Part shown: one piece after another, positions 34,474 through 45,239 of the stretch
Layout of the letters: every line of letters begins with the position of its first letter
Position numbering within the stretch: position 1 is the first letter of the stretch
Source of the DNA: Sorghum bicolor
Taxonomy: Eukaryota > Streptophyta > Magnoliopsida > Poales > Poaceae
NCBI RefSeq assembly: GCF_000003195.3
Contig: NC_012870.2
Location: 7,556,501-7,620,500, forward strand
Length of the DNA: 64,000 bases
Direction of reading: 5' to 3'
Translations under genes and position numbers: made by a program
Notes under the pieces: model-generated
Database searches by the model: none
Told to the model about the DNA's origin: nothing
The model's input: the letters and a program-made list of their open reading frames with translations, nothing else

Positions 34474-35754
34474 TCATCTTGTGACTGGTCGCATTATGGG
34501 TTTAATTTGCATCACCTGTCGAAATCTTGCTGTAATGCCATCCTCAATTGATTGACATAGCTCTGCTGGCAAGGCATCCTCACGAGCATCGTCAATTGCA
34601 GACTTCACCAGCTTGTATGTATGCTCCCTAGGCACATGTCCACATTCAGCCATATCAATCAAGAATTGCCTCGCCTCCATAACACGCCGGCTCTCACACA
34701 AGGAGTGGATGATGGGCGTGTATGTGCTCGTTGAAGCCGTTCCATGCCCCCTCGCTATCATTTCCCTCATCCATTCAACAGCCTTGTCCACCTGGTTCAC
34801 CACACTGTAGTATCTGATGAACGAATTATAAGTCACCCGGTTGGGCGCGCACCCCTTCCTCAGCATTTCATCGAACACCTCGTGGGCGCGGTCCACACGG
34901 TACGTTTTACACAGGCCATTGATCAAGCAGTTGTAGGTCACGACGTCCGGCTCGAGCCCCTTCTCCCCCATCCTCCTGAACAGCCTCCCCGCCTCGTAGA
35001 TCCTCCGCCGCGCCGCCTTCCGGCACCCTGTGCCCACCCCGATCCGGCAGTACCAGGAAATGAGCACCGTGTACGTGTAGGTGTCAGGCTTGCAGCGCGC
35101 ACCGGGTCGCTCCATCTGGTCGAGCAGGAACCGGGCATCCCTAAACCGCCCGTTCTGGCACAGCGCGGCGATCAAGGTGTTGTAGCACTGCGCGTCAGGG
35201 GCGCAGCGGAGCTGGCGCATGCGGTGGAACGCGGCGAGCGCGTGGCGCGGGAGCCCTTCCTCCCCGAGCGCGCGGATGACGTCGGTGAGCGCGGCGGTGG
35301 AGACGAGCGGGGCGTGCGCGCGGAGGAGGCGGAAGAGCGGCGAGAGCGCGTGGGCGCGGGTGAGCGCGAGCGCCGCGGCGCGGAGCGGGGCCTCGGAGAT
35401 CTGGACGGGGCGGGCGTGGGCGTGGTCGTGCGACCAGGAGAGGAAGGCGAGGGTGAGGGCGGCGGCGAGGCGGCGGCTGGAAGGGGACGAGGCGGCGGGG
35501 AACGGCCGTTGCGGGCACAGGCGGCGCGCGGAGCGCGGGAGGACGAGGCGCGGGATGGCATGAAGCAAGGCTGCGATGGAGTGCGGGGAGAAGCCGGGGA
35601 AGGTCGGGGAGACGCGGAGCGTGGCGTCGAAGCGGCGGTGCTGGAGGAGGGCGACCAGGAGCTGCGGCACGAGGCGGGATGGGGACGGGGACGGGGACGG
35701 AGATGGGGAAGGAGATGGCGGCGACGGGGCAGAGCCAGAGGAGGGGGTGGACAT
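34474..35754 (-). CDS. P-class pentatricopeptide repeat protein
   Basis: Intronless, 426 aa, ATG at 35754 and TGA at 34474. It begins with a Ser-Pro dipeptide run (SPSPSPSPSPS) encoded by a 'ggggac'-type repeat, then a basic, Ala/Arg/Pro-rich region that could serve in organelle targeting. PPR motifs occupy about residues 150-395: AQCYNTLIAALCQNGRFRDA, DTYTYTVLISWYCRIG, DVVTYNCLINGLCKTYRVDR, NRVTYNSFIRYYSVVNQVDK and STYTPIIHSLCESRRVMEA. One repeat is stretched by a basic insert (TGCRKAARRRIYEA). The tail has no E, DYW or SMR domain. PPR proteins bind organellar RNA in processing, editing or stability. Order and insert recall Arabidopsis At1g77405 (from memory); the target RNA is unknown. Confidence 0.9.
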   Translation of the reverse strand: MSTPSSGSAPSPPSPSPSPSPSPSPSRLVPQLLVALLQHRRFDATLRVSPTFPGFSPHSIAALLHAIPRLVLPRSARRLCPQRPFPAASSPSSRRLAAALTLAFLSWSHDHAHARPVQISEAPLRAAALALTRAHALSPLFRLLRAHAPLVSTAALTDVIRALGEEGLPRHALAAFHRMRQLRCAPDAQCYNTLIAALCQNGRFRDARFLLDQMERPGARCKPDTYTYTVLISWYCRIGVGTGCRKAARRRIYEAGRLFRRMGEKGLEPDVVTYNCLINGLCKTYRVDRAHEVFDEMLRKGCAPNRVTYNSFIRYYSVVNQVDKAVEWMREMIARGHGTASTSTYTPIIHSLCESRRVMEARQFLIDMAECGHVPREHTYKLVKSAIDDAREDALPAELCQSIEDGITARFRQVMQIKPIMRPVTR

Positions 35755-35963
35755 GGGAAACTACTGGTTGGGCTGGGCCTGAATTCGCTGGGTTTTGAGC
35801 GGGAAGGTTACTGCGAGTGCCGACTGCGTACTGCCCTGATCGCCTGTTCGTCATTCCTGTTCCTGATCATCACTTTTCAAATCATTATTAGGCCTTCAGA
35901 GCCAGTCTTCATCATAATTTCCATAATCATCTGGCCATAGTTTTCTCTATCCTCATCGTAGTC

Positions 35964-36206
35964 GGCCCTGTTGAGTTACAGAAAATTTTGCAAAATGACT
36001 ACTATAACACTTTTCATTTGTATTATGACAATTATTGTCTCATCATGGTCTACTTAGATTTAAAAGATTCGTCTCCCAAATTACAGATAAAATATGCAAT
36101 TAGTTATTTTTTATCTATATTTAATACTTCATACATATACCGCAAGATACGATGTGACAGAAAATCTTAAAAAAAATTTGCAAAATTTTTTAGAACTAAA
36201 CAGCCC
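35964..36206. mobile_element. Tourist-like MITE, diverged left end
   Basis: It starts 'ggccctgttgagttac' and ends '...tagaactaaacagcccc'. The internal landmarks (ttagatttaaaagattcgtc, caagatacgatgtgacag) are those of the GGCCTTGTTTAG family. It lies 210 bp upstream of the PPR start codon, so within its promoter. Confidence 0.75.
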
Positions 36207-36395
36207 CGTAGTCTCTTGCAGTAATGTTGCCCTATAAAGATAAACTTGTTTTTACCCATGAACTCTGCAGGCCCTCCTACAACATGAACGTTCTGTGCAA
36301 GTGCAACCAACAAGAAAAAAAGAATAGCAAGATGGCCATCAGTAGTATTGGCACATGTCGTAGGAGGGCCTGCAGCTAGTTCGTAGATTCAATGG

Positions 36396-36688
36396 GATGT
36401 TTGGATGCAGGGAAAATTTAGGAGATGTTCGAATGAGTGTTATATGGGGTGTTTGGATAGTAATAAAAAATAAAAAGTTCTTAGTAATTCACGAGACAAA
36501 TTTATTAAACCTAATTAATATGTCATTAACACATATTTACTGTAGCATCGTATTATTAAATCATAGACTAATTAGACTTAATAAATTTATTTGTAAATTA
36601 TATTAGTCTTAATTTATGCATTTAGTTTTATAAATAGTTTATATTTAATACTTCATGCATGTTTCCAAACATCTGATGGGACAACGAC
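36396..36688. mobile_element. Diverged Tourist-like MITE relative
   Basis: It starts 'atgtttggatgcagg' and ends '...catgcatgtttccaaacatc', an inverted pair of 'gatgtttggatgc' / 'gtttccaaacatc'. The internal 'cacgagacaaatttattaaa' and 'tttactgtagcat' are like the longer members at 45957 and 48151. Target duplication not resolved. Confidence 0.6.
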
Positions 36689-36689
36689 T

Positions 36690-37125
36690 AATGTGTGGCA
36701 AATATTCACTGTAAACCACATCTTCGCTATCGTGAAAACCCTTTGCAAAACCATACTTAGGAGTTTAAAAAAAATTAAAATCATACTGCGAGTGCATGTG
36801 TTGATGTGCATTGTCACAAAATTTGACATTCAATCTCATTTTGCAAAAATTTATATAAAAATAATAAATTTCATTTGCATATACACTAGAGGACAAAATT
36901 TTTGAATTTTTGTCCTCTAGTGCATATGCAAATGAAATTTATTATTTTCATATGAATTTTTATAAAACAAGTTTGAATCTTAATTTTTGTGGCAGTTTGC
37001 ATCTATAGATGCACTATTGGTGTGCATAGTTTCAATTTTTTTGAAAACTTCTAAGTATAATTTTAATTGGGTTTTCATGGATTACATAAAAAATGTGATT
37101 TGGACTGAACATTTTACGTGCAGCT
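36690..37125. repeat. Long imperfect palindrome (fold-back element)
   Basis: Two arms of about 210 bp are imperfect inverted copies around a centre near 36903. The innermost arms are nearly perfect ('aaatttcatttgcatat', then 'actagaggacaaaa'). Pairing continues outward through 'atacttaggagttt' / 'aaacttctaagtat' and 'gtgaaaaccc' / 'gggttttcat', to 'gtgtggcaaatattca' / 'gaacattttacgtgc'. No open frame. It is consistent with a fold-back MITE able to form a long hairpin RNA. Confidence 0.8.
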
Positions 37126-39996
37126 AAAAGTTAGACATGATGGAATAATCAATGAGTTAGTAGTAAGCATTTAAAACTGCAAAAGCAACTAGTACTACTG
37201 TTGGTAGGAAGAAAGATATTGGGAAATAACAGTCAACTTCCTTGGTATACTACATTCGGAAGGAAACATAAGAAAGGAAAATCAATAATCCATAGCTCCA
37301 AAATTAATAGACTTTTCCAATACAATAATATTAAATTGGTCTATATGACAACTAGAAGAAATTTCACATGGGAAAGACTGAAACAATAACTAAGAACATA
37401 TAGTACTCTCGAAGAAGCTCCCAACACATTAGTTGAGTTGATAAATTGGCAACATATTCTAGGGAGCTGACATCAGAAAAATAATGTTAGCACATAAATA
37501 CAGGACCTGATTCATCATTGGTTCACCTGTATTAAGACAGAATCAGCTTTGCATTAACCTGTGTTGTACAGTAATAGACTAACAGGAAAAGCTACAACTA
37601 TAGGTACAAGTACAAGTAACTCGTTATAGTTACTCCCTTGTACCGTTGCCTATTCAATCATGAGCTACCACACTCGTGTGCTTTATGCACCACCAAGAAC
37701 TTGGTTTAGTTACAAACATCAACATCAGAGGATGGACTATGCTTGCGATGCTATTCTTAGAAGAACAATGAAAATCAAAGCTATACGTTGCCTAAAGTAT
37801 AACTTATCGCTAAAAAACTTCAACTCTACAAAATATTGTTCGAAATATAAAAGTAGTTTACTTTAAAGAAAACTATAATAAAACAGAAGTTGGGCTTGAA
37901 GAATCTCAACCTGGAATTTTGAAATTGAAAACCTGAGTTAACACAAGCCAATGAGTGATCCATGACTTTTTTTAAAAAAGGAAACGCAAGTCCACCAAAT
38001 ATATAGATTGTATTGATTCAAAAAATATTTGTGCGTTACATTAGCCTTTCCAGCTAATTACTATGTACTATAGTGTACGGTGTGAAAAAGATTGATCTAT
38101 TGGCCATTTGATAGTTGATACATAGTAGGTTAATGGTCAACCAAAAACAGTCGGCAATAGTTCACCCAATAGCCAAGTGTCCTTACTAGACGGTTAGGGG
38201 TTGTCTAACTGTTGGGAATCACAAGGTAATGAACCTTTCCTTGACTGCAATCTCCTTGGCTACCCGCGGCCATCATACTTTCTTGTTGGTACGTATAGGT
38301 TGTGTTTTTAGAAGTCTTATTTAGGAACAGTGAAGGTGTTACTGTGTTAGATATCTAGGACGCTTCCTTAGTTCCTTTCCGAGCCTTGAATTATAGCTTT
38401 AATTTGTTGTCGACTTGCGATTCGCTAATTCCACTTCAGACCATGCTATCGTTGGGTCCGCAAACGGCATAAAAACAGTATGGGCGTAAATACAGGAACA
38501 TATCCGTTGCTTTCATTAAAAAAATGCATCAAAACATGTCCGATATTTTATATAGAAAAACTAGATAGATCTCTGCCGAGGTCCCTTTGTCGAGTGCGAC
38601 ACTTGACAAAGTCTTTGCTAGTGCAAATGTGGCTTTGCCAAGTGCCCAGTCACTCGGCAAAGGGCCGACCAGCAATAATGCAAGGTTTATGTTCATGCTA
38701 AATTTGAGATGATAAAAATCCGTGCAAGATTTTTTTTTTAAAAAAAAAGCAAAATTGGCACTTGCATAGTTCTGATTTCTTCTTTTTTAAAAAAAATCTG
38801 CTTGCACAGTTCTTTTTTGTTACGCCTTAAACTTTTGCATGATCCATCCATTTAGGTGCATGATCACCCTACACCTTTTTAGATAACGTGGTACTTTGAA
38901 ACCGGTGCAATGAAACCTACCACTAGAAATGACCTAATGGATTCAAACATGCTTGCATGCGGAAGTCGTGTAGCTTTTCATCCACACGCTCTACTTGATC
39001 AATATAAGGATGATCCTTGGTTTGGCGCATGCATAGGCGATTGCATTTTTGGCCAGTTGTGTATTGTCATGGATCAGTCCAGTTGGTCCTCTTCCTATCA
39101 AAAAGTCACGTTCAGCGCCACTGTTCATGCGTATTAAGTTGGGTAAACATCTAGGAATGTAGCCATGTGCAATGTACGAAAGGCAAGAATGACAGGACGG
39201 AGGCGGAACTGAAACCATTCCACTGGAAGTACGAACTGTTTAGAAGGTTAGATTTTCTTTTCTAAAAAAACACATTTGCAGAAAAGGCATCATGTTACTA
39301 AAATTTCAAGATATAGACTTTATTTAGTTCCCGAAGAACAAAATGATAACCATAAATTTAACATAACACAGGCTATGTATTTAGAAAAATCAAAACACTT
39401 AAAATTTGAAATTTAGAAAGCATTAAACAAAAGAAAAGTTGAGTTTGGCACACAGGTTCAAACAGAGGAAATCTCGCTTTAATTTTTGGACTATCTCTAG
39501 CTATATGCTGTTGTACGTTTCAGAGTGACATGGCATATTAATGTTCGTCTAAGAATCCATATATTTTATTATGGTTGTTGGCAAGCTGATGACCAGAGAC
39601 AATTTGGGAAAAGTATATGACATGTGGAAGGTGTCACTTGTTTATTTATTTTTTGATGTGATTCATTTTCTTTTGGTTATCACTTCGCAAATAATACCAA
39701 GAACGAAAGTGATCCAATTTTTCACATACAACTCTTGAAATGGTGAAGAAAAATAACTTCATATACGAGGCAAACTACTAAGCACCGGGCTAATGGACAC
39801 AAGCCACCCCTAGTTGAAAGTTGTTTACATTTCTAACTTTCGAGTTTCTTCTCAAACTGTTTATCTTGAGCATGCATGTATTCTCTCCATAGACATTTCT
39901 CTAAATAAGACTGAGATTGGACCGACAGATCTTAAGATTGGCAAGGTCACTATAGTTATATCACATCGAGGGGCATGTTGTCTATCATTGAAATAA
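37126..39996. other. AT-rich intergenic DNA, no gene seen
   Basis: About 2.9 kb of AT-rich DNA with only short open frames lacking domains. At about 38575-38665 there are degenerate 'tttgccaagtgc...cactcggcaaag' motifs, a sequence seen at the ends of several grass DNA transposons, so a decayed element is likely. Confidence 0.5.
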
Positions 39997-40013
39997 TAAT
40001 GTTGTTAAATCCT

Positions 40014-40104
40014 TTTTTTAGATAATGGATAGTTTATATCCGGCTTCATCTACAAATATAGACTCAGGCCAATTATTACAAAGAAGAACCACACAACAAC
40101 ACAC
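40014..40104 (-). mobile_element. 91-bp truncated retro-insertion with 17-bp target duplication
   Basis: The direct repeat TAATGTTGTTAAATCCT occurs at 39997-40013 and 40105-40121, exactly flanking a 91-bp insert. The insert begins with a T-run, which is a poly(A) tail on the minus strand. On the minus strand it reads '...tagatgaagccgg...' and ends in poly(A), like the 3' end of a plant LINE or SINE. This is a 5'-truncated target-primed insertion. Confidence 0.85.
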
Positions 40105-40426
40105 TAATGTTGTTAAATCCTAGAACAAATATAGGAAAAAATGTGAGCATCTATGTCAAATCGAGAAGCGGACCATCCCTTTGATCTCATTCATGTCCTT
40201 TACATTTAATTTTCCTTGGATCTTTTCTAATTAAGCAATAATTATAAACAGCTCTTCAACTAATGGATTGATCAGGATGGATGAGGCCATATCATGCATG
40301 GATTATATATCTTATTTCTAGACGATTAGATAATCATAAAATCCAACAATTCGTTTTTTCTTTATCGATGAATCTAGTAATTTATGGATCTTCTTGGGGA
40401 CATGGGTGTGTGTTTAGGAACAAACA

Positions 40427-40486
40427 GTTTTTTCATGAACAGAGCCCCTCCCCCGTGTTGCCCCCCGTGTTTCATTGAAATGAAAG
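40427..40486 (-). mobile_element. 60-bp truncated retro-insertion with 15-bp target duplication
   Basis: GTTTAGGAACAAACA is present at 40412-40426 and again at 40487-40501, bounding a 60-bp insert that starts GTTTTTTCATGAACAGAG and ends with 'ttcattgaaatgaaag'. Read on the minus strand it ends in an A-run, as expected of a very short LINE 3' end. Confidence 0.82.
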
Positions 40487-40739
40487 GTTTAGGAACAAAC
40501 ACTTCATTCATTAAGATGAAATATTACAATCGAATTGCAAACAATTCTGCGAGAAGCTAGAGGGGATTGGGGACGTGATGTTTTTAGTACTGTTGTACTA
40601 AGATGCTAATCGATAGAAGATTATCGGCCCACATCTCGCCCTCTTGATTAATAATAGTATGCGACATACTGTTATTGTTGTCAAATCATATTAATGCATT
40701 AAATATTTCAGTAAAATCATTAACAAAACACAACTAGCG

Positions 40740-41716
40740 TGTTTCTGGATGGACAGATGGCTTCCATAGGGACGTATCTCCCAACTAGTGCCAGTTGTAT
40801 TCAACACCGTGCCGCGTGGCCTGCGTCAGCGCTCTGTCAAGGAGGCTTTGGAGGACAAACAGTAGGCTTGGCACGCGGTGGCTGCCTCGACGTCAGCGTT
40901 CATGTCTCAGTTCGTGCGCCTTTGGACTATACTTCTAGAGGTGCAGCTTGATCCGTCTATCCCGGACAGGATGGTCTGGAAGTGGACTCCCGACGTTGCA
41001 TACTCTACCTCCTCAACCTACCAAGCCTTTTTCGTTGGCCGCGTTCACCTCACCAGGACTATCGAGCTTTGGAAGGCTTCTTCACCTCCCAAAGTGAAGT
41101 TTTTCTTCTGGGAGGCGATGCATGGTAGGCTTTGGACCGTAGAGCGGCGGCGAAGGCACAGACTGTGATCAAGAGCCTGAGCGATCAGACCACCTGTTCA
41201 TTTCCTGTTCTTTCTCTCGGGAGGTTTGGATGCGTCTTCTCAGCCGTGTTGGGCTCGCTGACCTATGCCCGCGGCATGACGATACCTTAGCAGACTGGTG
41301 GTTACGATCGCGGTGTAGGGTTCCTACGCCGCAACGACAGGGATTCGATGCGCTGGTCCTTTTGGCCTCTTGGATGCTATGAAAGGAGAGTAACAAGAGG
41401 ACATTCGACAACGTTAGCGCAACTACGTCTATGGTTCTGCTCGGGATCAGGGAGGTGGGCGATGAATGGATCGCCACCGGTACAGGGCTCTGGCGAGAGT
41501 GTTACTGCCTTAGGACGTCGCGTAGCCTTTTCCCAGTAGCGAAACTAGTTGCCAACTTAGTACAGTCATCGAAGCTGCGTCGTTAAAGACGGCGCCTTGT
41601 GTGTAAGTGTGTTTCCAGCGTATCCTTAGGCATCTCGCCATAGAGAACGCCAGGATGTAACTGACCATTCCTTCTTCTCTTAATGAGATAGGTGCACGTG
41701 TTTTCGAAAAAAAAAA
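40740..41716 (+). mobile_element. LINE (L1-type) 3' fragment, frameshifted
   Basis: The conceptual translation shows remnants of the C-terminal end of a plant LINE ORF2, spread over more than one frame. They include FWMDRWLP near 40747; a zf-RVT-like region in 40878-41168 (MVWKWTPDVAYSTSSTYQAF and ELWKASSPPKVKFFFWEAMH); and, after a frameshift, SDHLFISCSFSREVW and ASWMLWKERNKRTFDN. It ends with a LINE-type tail ('cttaatgagata...gtgttttcg') and a run of ten A (41707-41716). The 5' part, including the RT catalytic region, is missing. It is dead, and I see no target duplication. Confidence 0.82.
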
Positions 41717-42212
41717 CATCTACCGTAAAAGATGATCAACCTTAAATAAAGTGTCTTGAGGTTACTAATTGTAATAAACTGCAGAACATGCCAACGCCGG
41801 TTGGCAACTACTCCTACGAGAATAGTACTATACAGTAGTCTACTAGCAGCAGTACATGTAAGAACCCCAAATGATATGGGCGCTATTTACCGTTACTTAA
41901 TACTAGTAAAGTACACCGAACCAAACAAACCACAAGCCGCCTTCAACGAAAGACAACAAGATTTCACTCCATGGCGACCATGCCGATGCTCTATACACCC
42001 ATGCAAAACAACGCCACCGGTGGTTCCTAAGAAACCCTCCTTGGAGCCTTGGAAAACCTCCACAATTCCCATCGCCGTAATATGCTTGTCCGCTTTGTGC
42101 GTCCCTTTCCTCGATTTCTTCTATACACGCCGCAACCAATTCCCTTTTTTCGTTTTTGTTCGTAGAACACAACCAATTCCTCTTCATCTTTGTCCTTTGC
42201 ATTTGCAGCTCC

Positions 42213-42220
42213 TATATAAA
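42213..42220 (+). promoter_or_regulatory. TATA box of the GPAT gene
   Basis: 'ctatataaagc' is a textbook TATA box about 165 bp upstream of the start codon at 42382. It implies a transcription start near 42245. The region between it and the LINE tail (41717-42212) has no other recognised feature. Confidence 0.75.
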
Positions 42221-42381
42221 GCATCCATGGAAAAGCGCAAGGTCCGCATGCAAAAGCGCGGGAGAGTGGTGTACCGTAGTACCCTCGGTGCTTTCTGGTG
42301 CGTGCTTACTGCGCAGCAGCTGCTAGCTAACTAGCTCCGGAGTACTTGGAGATCATAGGGGAGACGACGACGACGACGGTG

Positions 42382-44023
42382 ATGGCTGCCTCGCCGTTCC
42401 CCACGGTGGAGAAGTGCTCCTCCACCGACCGGTCCGGCGACACGGTGGTGGCGGACCTGGACGGCACGCTGCTGTGCGGCCGGAGCTCCTTCCCGTACTT
42501 CGCGCACATGGCGTTCGAGACCGGCGGCGTGCTGCGCCTGCTGCTGCTCATCGCGCTGGCGCCGCTCGCGGGCCTCCTCTACTACTTCGTGTCCGAGCCG
42601 GCGGGCATCCAGGTGCTCATCTTCGCGTCCATGGCGGGGGCCAGGGTGGCCGACATCGAGGCCGTGGCGCGGGCGGTGCTGCCCAAGTTCTACTGCGCCG
42701 ACCTCCACCCGGAGTCGTGGCGCGTCTTCTCGGCGTGCGGCCGCCGGTGCGTGCTCACCGCGAACCCGCGGATCATGGTGGAGGCGTTCCTCAAGGAGTA
42801 CGTCGGCACGGACGTCGTCGTCGGCACGGAGCTCGTCGTGTGGCGAGGCCGCGCGACGGGGCTGGTGCGCTCCCCGGGCGTCCTGGTCGGCGAGCAGAAG
42901 GCGGACGCGCTCCGGAGGACGTTCGGCGACGACGTCGCGCCCGAGGTCGGCCTCGGCGACAGGAAGACGGACTACCCGTTCATGAGGCTGTGCAAGGAGG
43001 GCTACGTCGTGCCGGCGACGCCCAAGCTGAAGCCCGTGCCGCGCGAGAACCTGCCGAAGCCGGTGGTCTTCCACGACGGGCGGCTCGTCCAGAAGCCGTC
43101 CCCGGCGCTCGCGCTGCTCACCGTGCTCTGGATCCCGATCGGGTTCCTGCTCGCGTGCCTGCGCATCGCCGCGGGCGCGCTCCTGCCGATGCGCATGGTG
43201 TACCACGCGTTCCGCGCCCTCGGCGTCCGTGTCACCATCAGGGGAAACCCTCCGCCGCCGGCAAGCCGCGAGACGGGCCAGACCGGCGTGCTCTTCATCT
43301 GCTCCCACCGCACCCTCCTCGACCCCATCTTCCTCTCCACCGCCCTGGGCCGCCCCATCACCGCCGTCACCTACTCGGTACTAGTCATGCGACTTCGATG
43401 CCACATGTCATGCAATAAGTCACATCAAAGAATATAATCCATCCCCTGATCAACCAACGCTCACTGATATTTGTGATATTGATTTCTCAACGTACGTACA
43501 GGTCTCGCGGCTGTCGGAAATTCTGTCGCCAATCCGCACGGTGCGCCTGACCCGAGACCGCGCGGCGGACGCGGCCATGATCCGGCGGCTCCTGACCGAG
43601 GGAGACCTGGTGATCTGCCCGGAGGGGACGACGTGCCGGGAGCCGTTCCTGCTGCGTTTCTCGGCGCTGTTCGCGGAGCTGACGGACGAGATCGTGCCGG
43701 TGGCGATGGAGAACCAGATGAGCATGTTCCACGGGACGACGGCGCGAGGGTGGAAAGGGCTGGACCCTTTCTACTTCTTCATGAACCCGAGCCCCGGGTA
43801 CGTGGTCACGTTCCTCAACAAGCTCCCAGCAGAGCTCACCTGCAATGGCGGCGGCAAGAGCAGCCACGAGGTGGCCAACTACATCCAGCGGCTCATCGCG
43901 TCCACGCTGTCCTACGAGTGCACCAACTTCACACGGAAGGACAAGTACAAGGCGCTCGCTGGCAACGACGGCACCGTCGTGTCCAAGCCCAACATTGACA
44001 AGAACAAGGTCATGGGCTGCTAG
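42382..44023 (+). CDS. sn-2 glycerol-3-phosphate acyltransferase with phosphatase domain
   Basis: Two exons join in phase: 42382-43377 and 43502-44023, giving 505 aa. The N-terminal HAD-like phosphatase domain has motif I DLDGT (25-29) and motif III GDRKTD (192-197), both with their Asp residues. Hydrophobic segments lie at about 48-70 and 240-265. The acyltransferase domain has block I HRTLLD (H309, D314), [14 protein letters not shown] (from 372) and [19 protein letters not shown]. In land plants these enzymes put acyl chains on the sn-2 position; when the phosphatase is active (Arabidopsis GPAT4/6/8) they make 2-monoacylglycerol for cutin. They act at the ER. The C-terminus departs from the GPAT4-8 pattern after ALAGNDGTV and ends [10 protein letters not shown]. 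The start is the first in-frame ATG downstream of the TATA box. The subgroup (cutin, suberin or anther type) is not decided here. Confidence 0.92.
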
Positions 44024-44102
44024 TTTAGCGCACTGTGGAAGCCTAACGGGCCTCGGATTAAAAGGCCTATAATAATGCGGGCTTCCGTGCTACATATTTT
44101 CC

Positions 44103-44192
44103 GTACCTGCGTCTGTTTTTACTCAAAAAGAAAAAGAAGGAAGAAGATACCTGCGTCTGTTTTGCTAAAAAGAAGATACCTGCGTCTGTAAT
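44103..44192. repeat. Three direct 'tacctgcgtctgt' repeats with A-rich spacers
   Basis: TACCTGCGTCTGTTTT-like repeats begin at about 44105, 44149 and 44177, separated by A-rich spacers ('ctcaaaaagaaaaagaagg...' and 'gctaaaaagaaga'). They lie about 80 bp after the GPAT stop codon, probably in its 3'UTR. Slippage or repeated small insertions could explain them. Confidence 0.7.
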
Positions 44193-44990
44193 CGTTTTTC
44201 CTTTTTGAACAGAATGGAGCTATTATATTAAAACTCATCATAATATATTCTCAAATTACATGCAAAAAACAGAAATAAAACAAATTCTATCCAATTTCGT
44301 CGTCCTCTTTTCAAGCTGAATAAAGTCGATGAAATGTTTCGTATATATAGCACAGGCGTAGATTCAACAACTCTAATCCCTAATCTATTAAAATAAGTTG
44401 GATGTCTGATTTTCTTCTTGTGGCCATCAACGGTTAGGTCTACTACCCGGAGTTAATATCCTCACAGGGAGTGTCCATAAGCACCTTTACCTGTATAGAT
44501 AGTGACCACAAACTGACCTTAATTACTATTTACTCTCGCAATAGAAGTATTGTAATCTGGGAAAAAACGTGTGCCTGTGTTGACCTTAGCATAGGTTGGC
44601 CACATGTGCACAAGAACCATGCATGTATGAAACAATCAAAAGGGGGAAGAATCCAGAGATGAGAATTATCTTGGGAAATAAATCGAAGCAAGTGTTTCCT
44701 GCCAATCATTTGGAACAATTGCCAGTTATGTGTACAAAGTGCACGCTTCGAAAGAGGTGATGAGGAAGCCAATGCGAAATATTGTGCCAATGGCATCTTC
44801 AGCCTTTGTATTCTTTTTCATGGCAGGTTTATAAGTTTAGGCACACCACATATAGCGCTAGTTTAAAAACCCAATTGCCCTTGAAATCTCTGACTTTTTT
44901 TTCAGGGTGAGCAATCCACGGGATATCATTTGGACAAACCATTTCGTTCCATAGGGGGCTTTACATCCTTGGGTTTGCCTTTCGGTCCCC
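44193..44990. other. Intergenic, no gene seen
   Basis: AT-rich DNA downstream of GPAT with only short open frames. No domain, RNA gene or repeat with clear ends is recognised. Confidence 0.5.
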
Positions 44991-44993
44991 TTG

Positions 44994-45236
44994 GGCCTTG
45001 TTTAGTTCCGAAAAAATTTCGGATTTCGGTACTGTAGCACTTTCGTTTGTTTGTGACAAATATTATCCAATTATAGACTAACTAGGATCAGAAGATTCGT
45101 CTTGCGATTTCCAGCTAAACTGTGTAATTAGTTTTTGCTTTCGTCTATATTTAATGCTTCATGCATGTGCCGCAAGATTCGATGTGATGGGGAATCTTGA
45201 AAACTTTTTACTTTTTGGGGTGAACTAAACAAGGCC
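44994..45236. mobile_element. Tourist-like MITE with TTG target duplication
   Basis: The ends are GGCCTTGTTTAGTTCCG and ...GAACTAAACAAGGCC, flanked by TTG at 44991-44993 and 45237-45239. Internal landmarks match the family. Confidence 0.9.
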
Positions 45237-45239
45237 TTG

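Noticed and set aside
34744..35940. 398-codon plus-strand frame over the PPR gene
   Set aside because: Gly/Arg/Glu-rich complement of the PPR coding strand; the PPR motifs are on the minus strand.
41756..42334. Plus-strand frame just before GPAT
   Set aside because: It runs through the GPAT promoter and TATA box and has no domain.
42331..43308. 325-codon minus-strand frame over GPAT exon 1
   Set aside because: Shadow of the GPAT coding strand. The plus strand has DLDGT, HRTLLD and PEGTT motifs in the right order.
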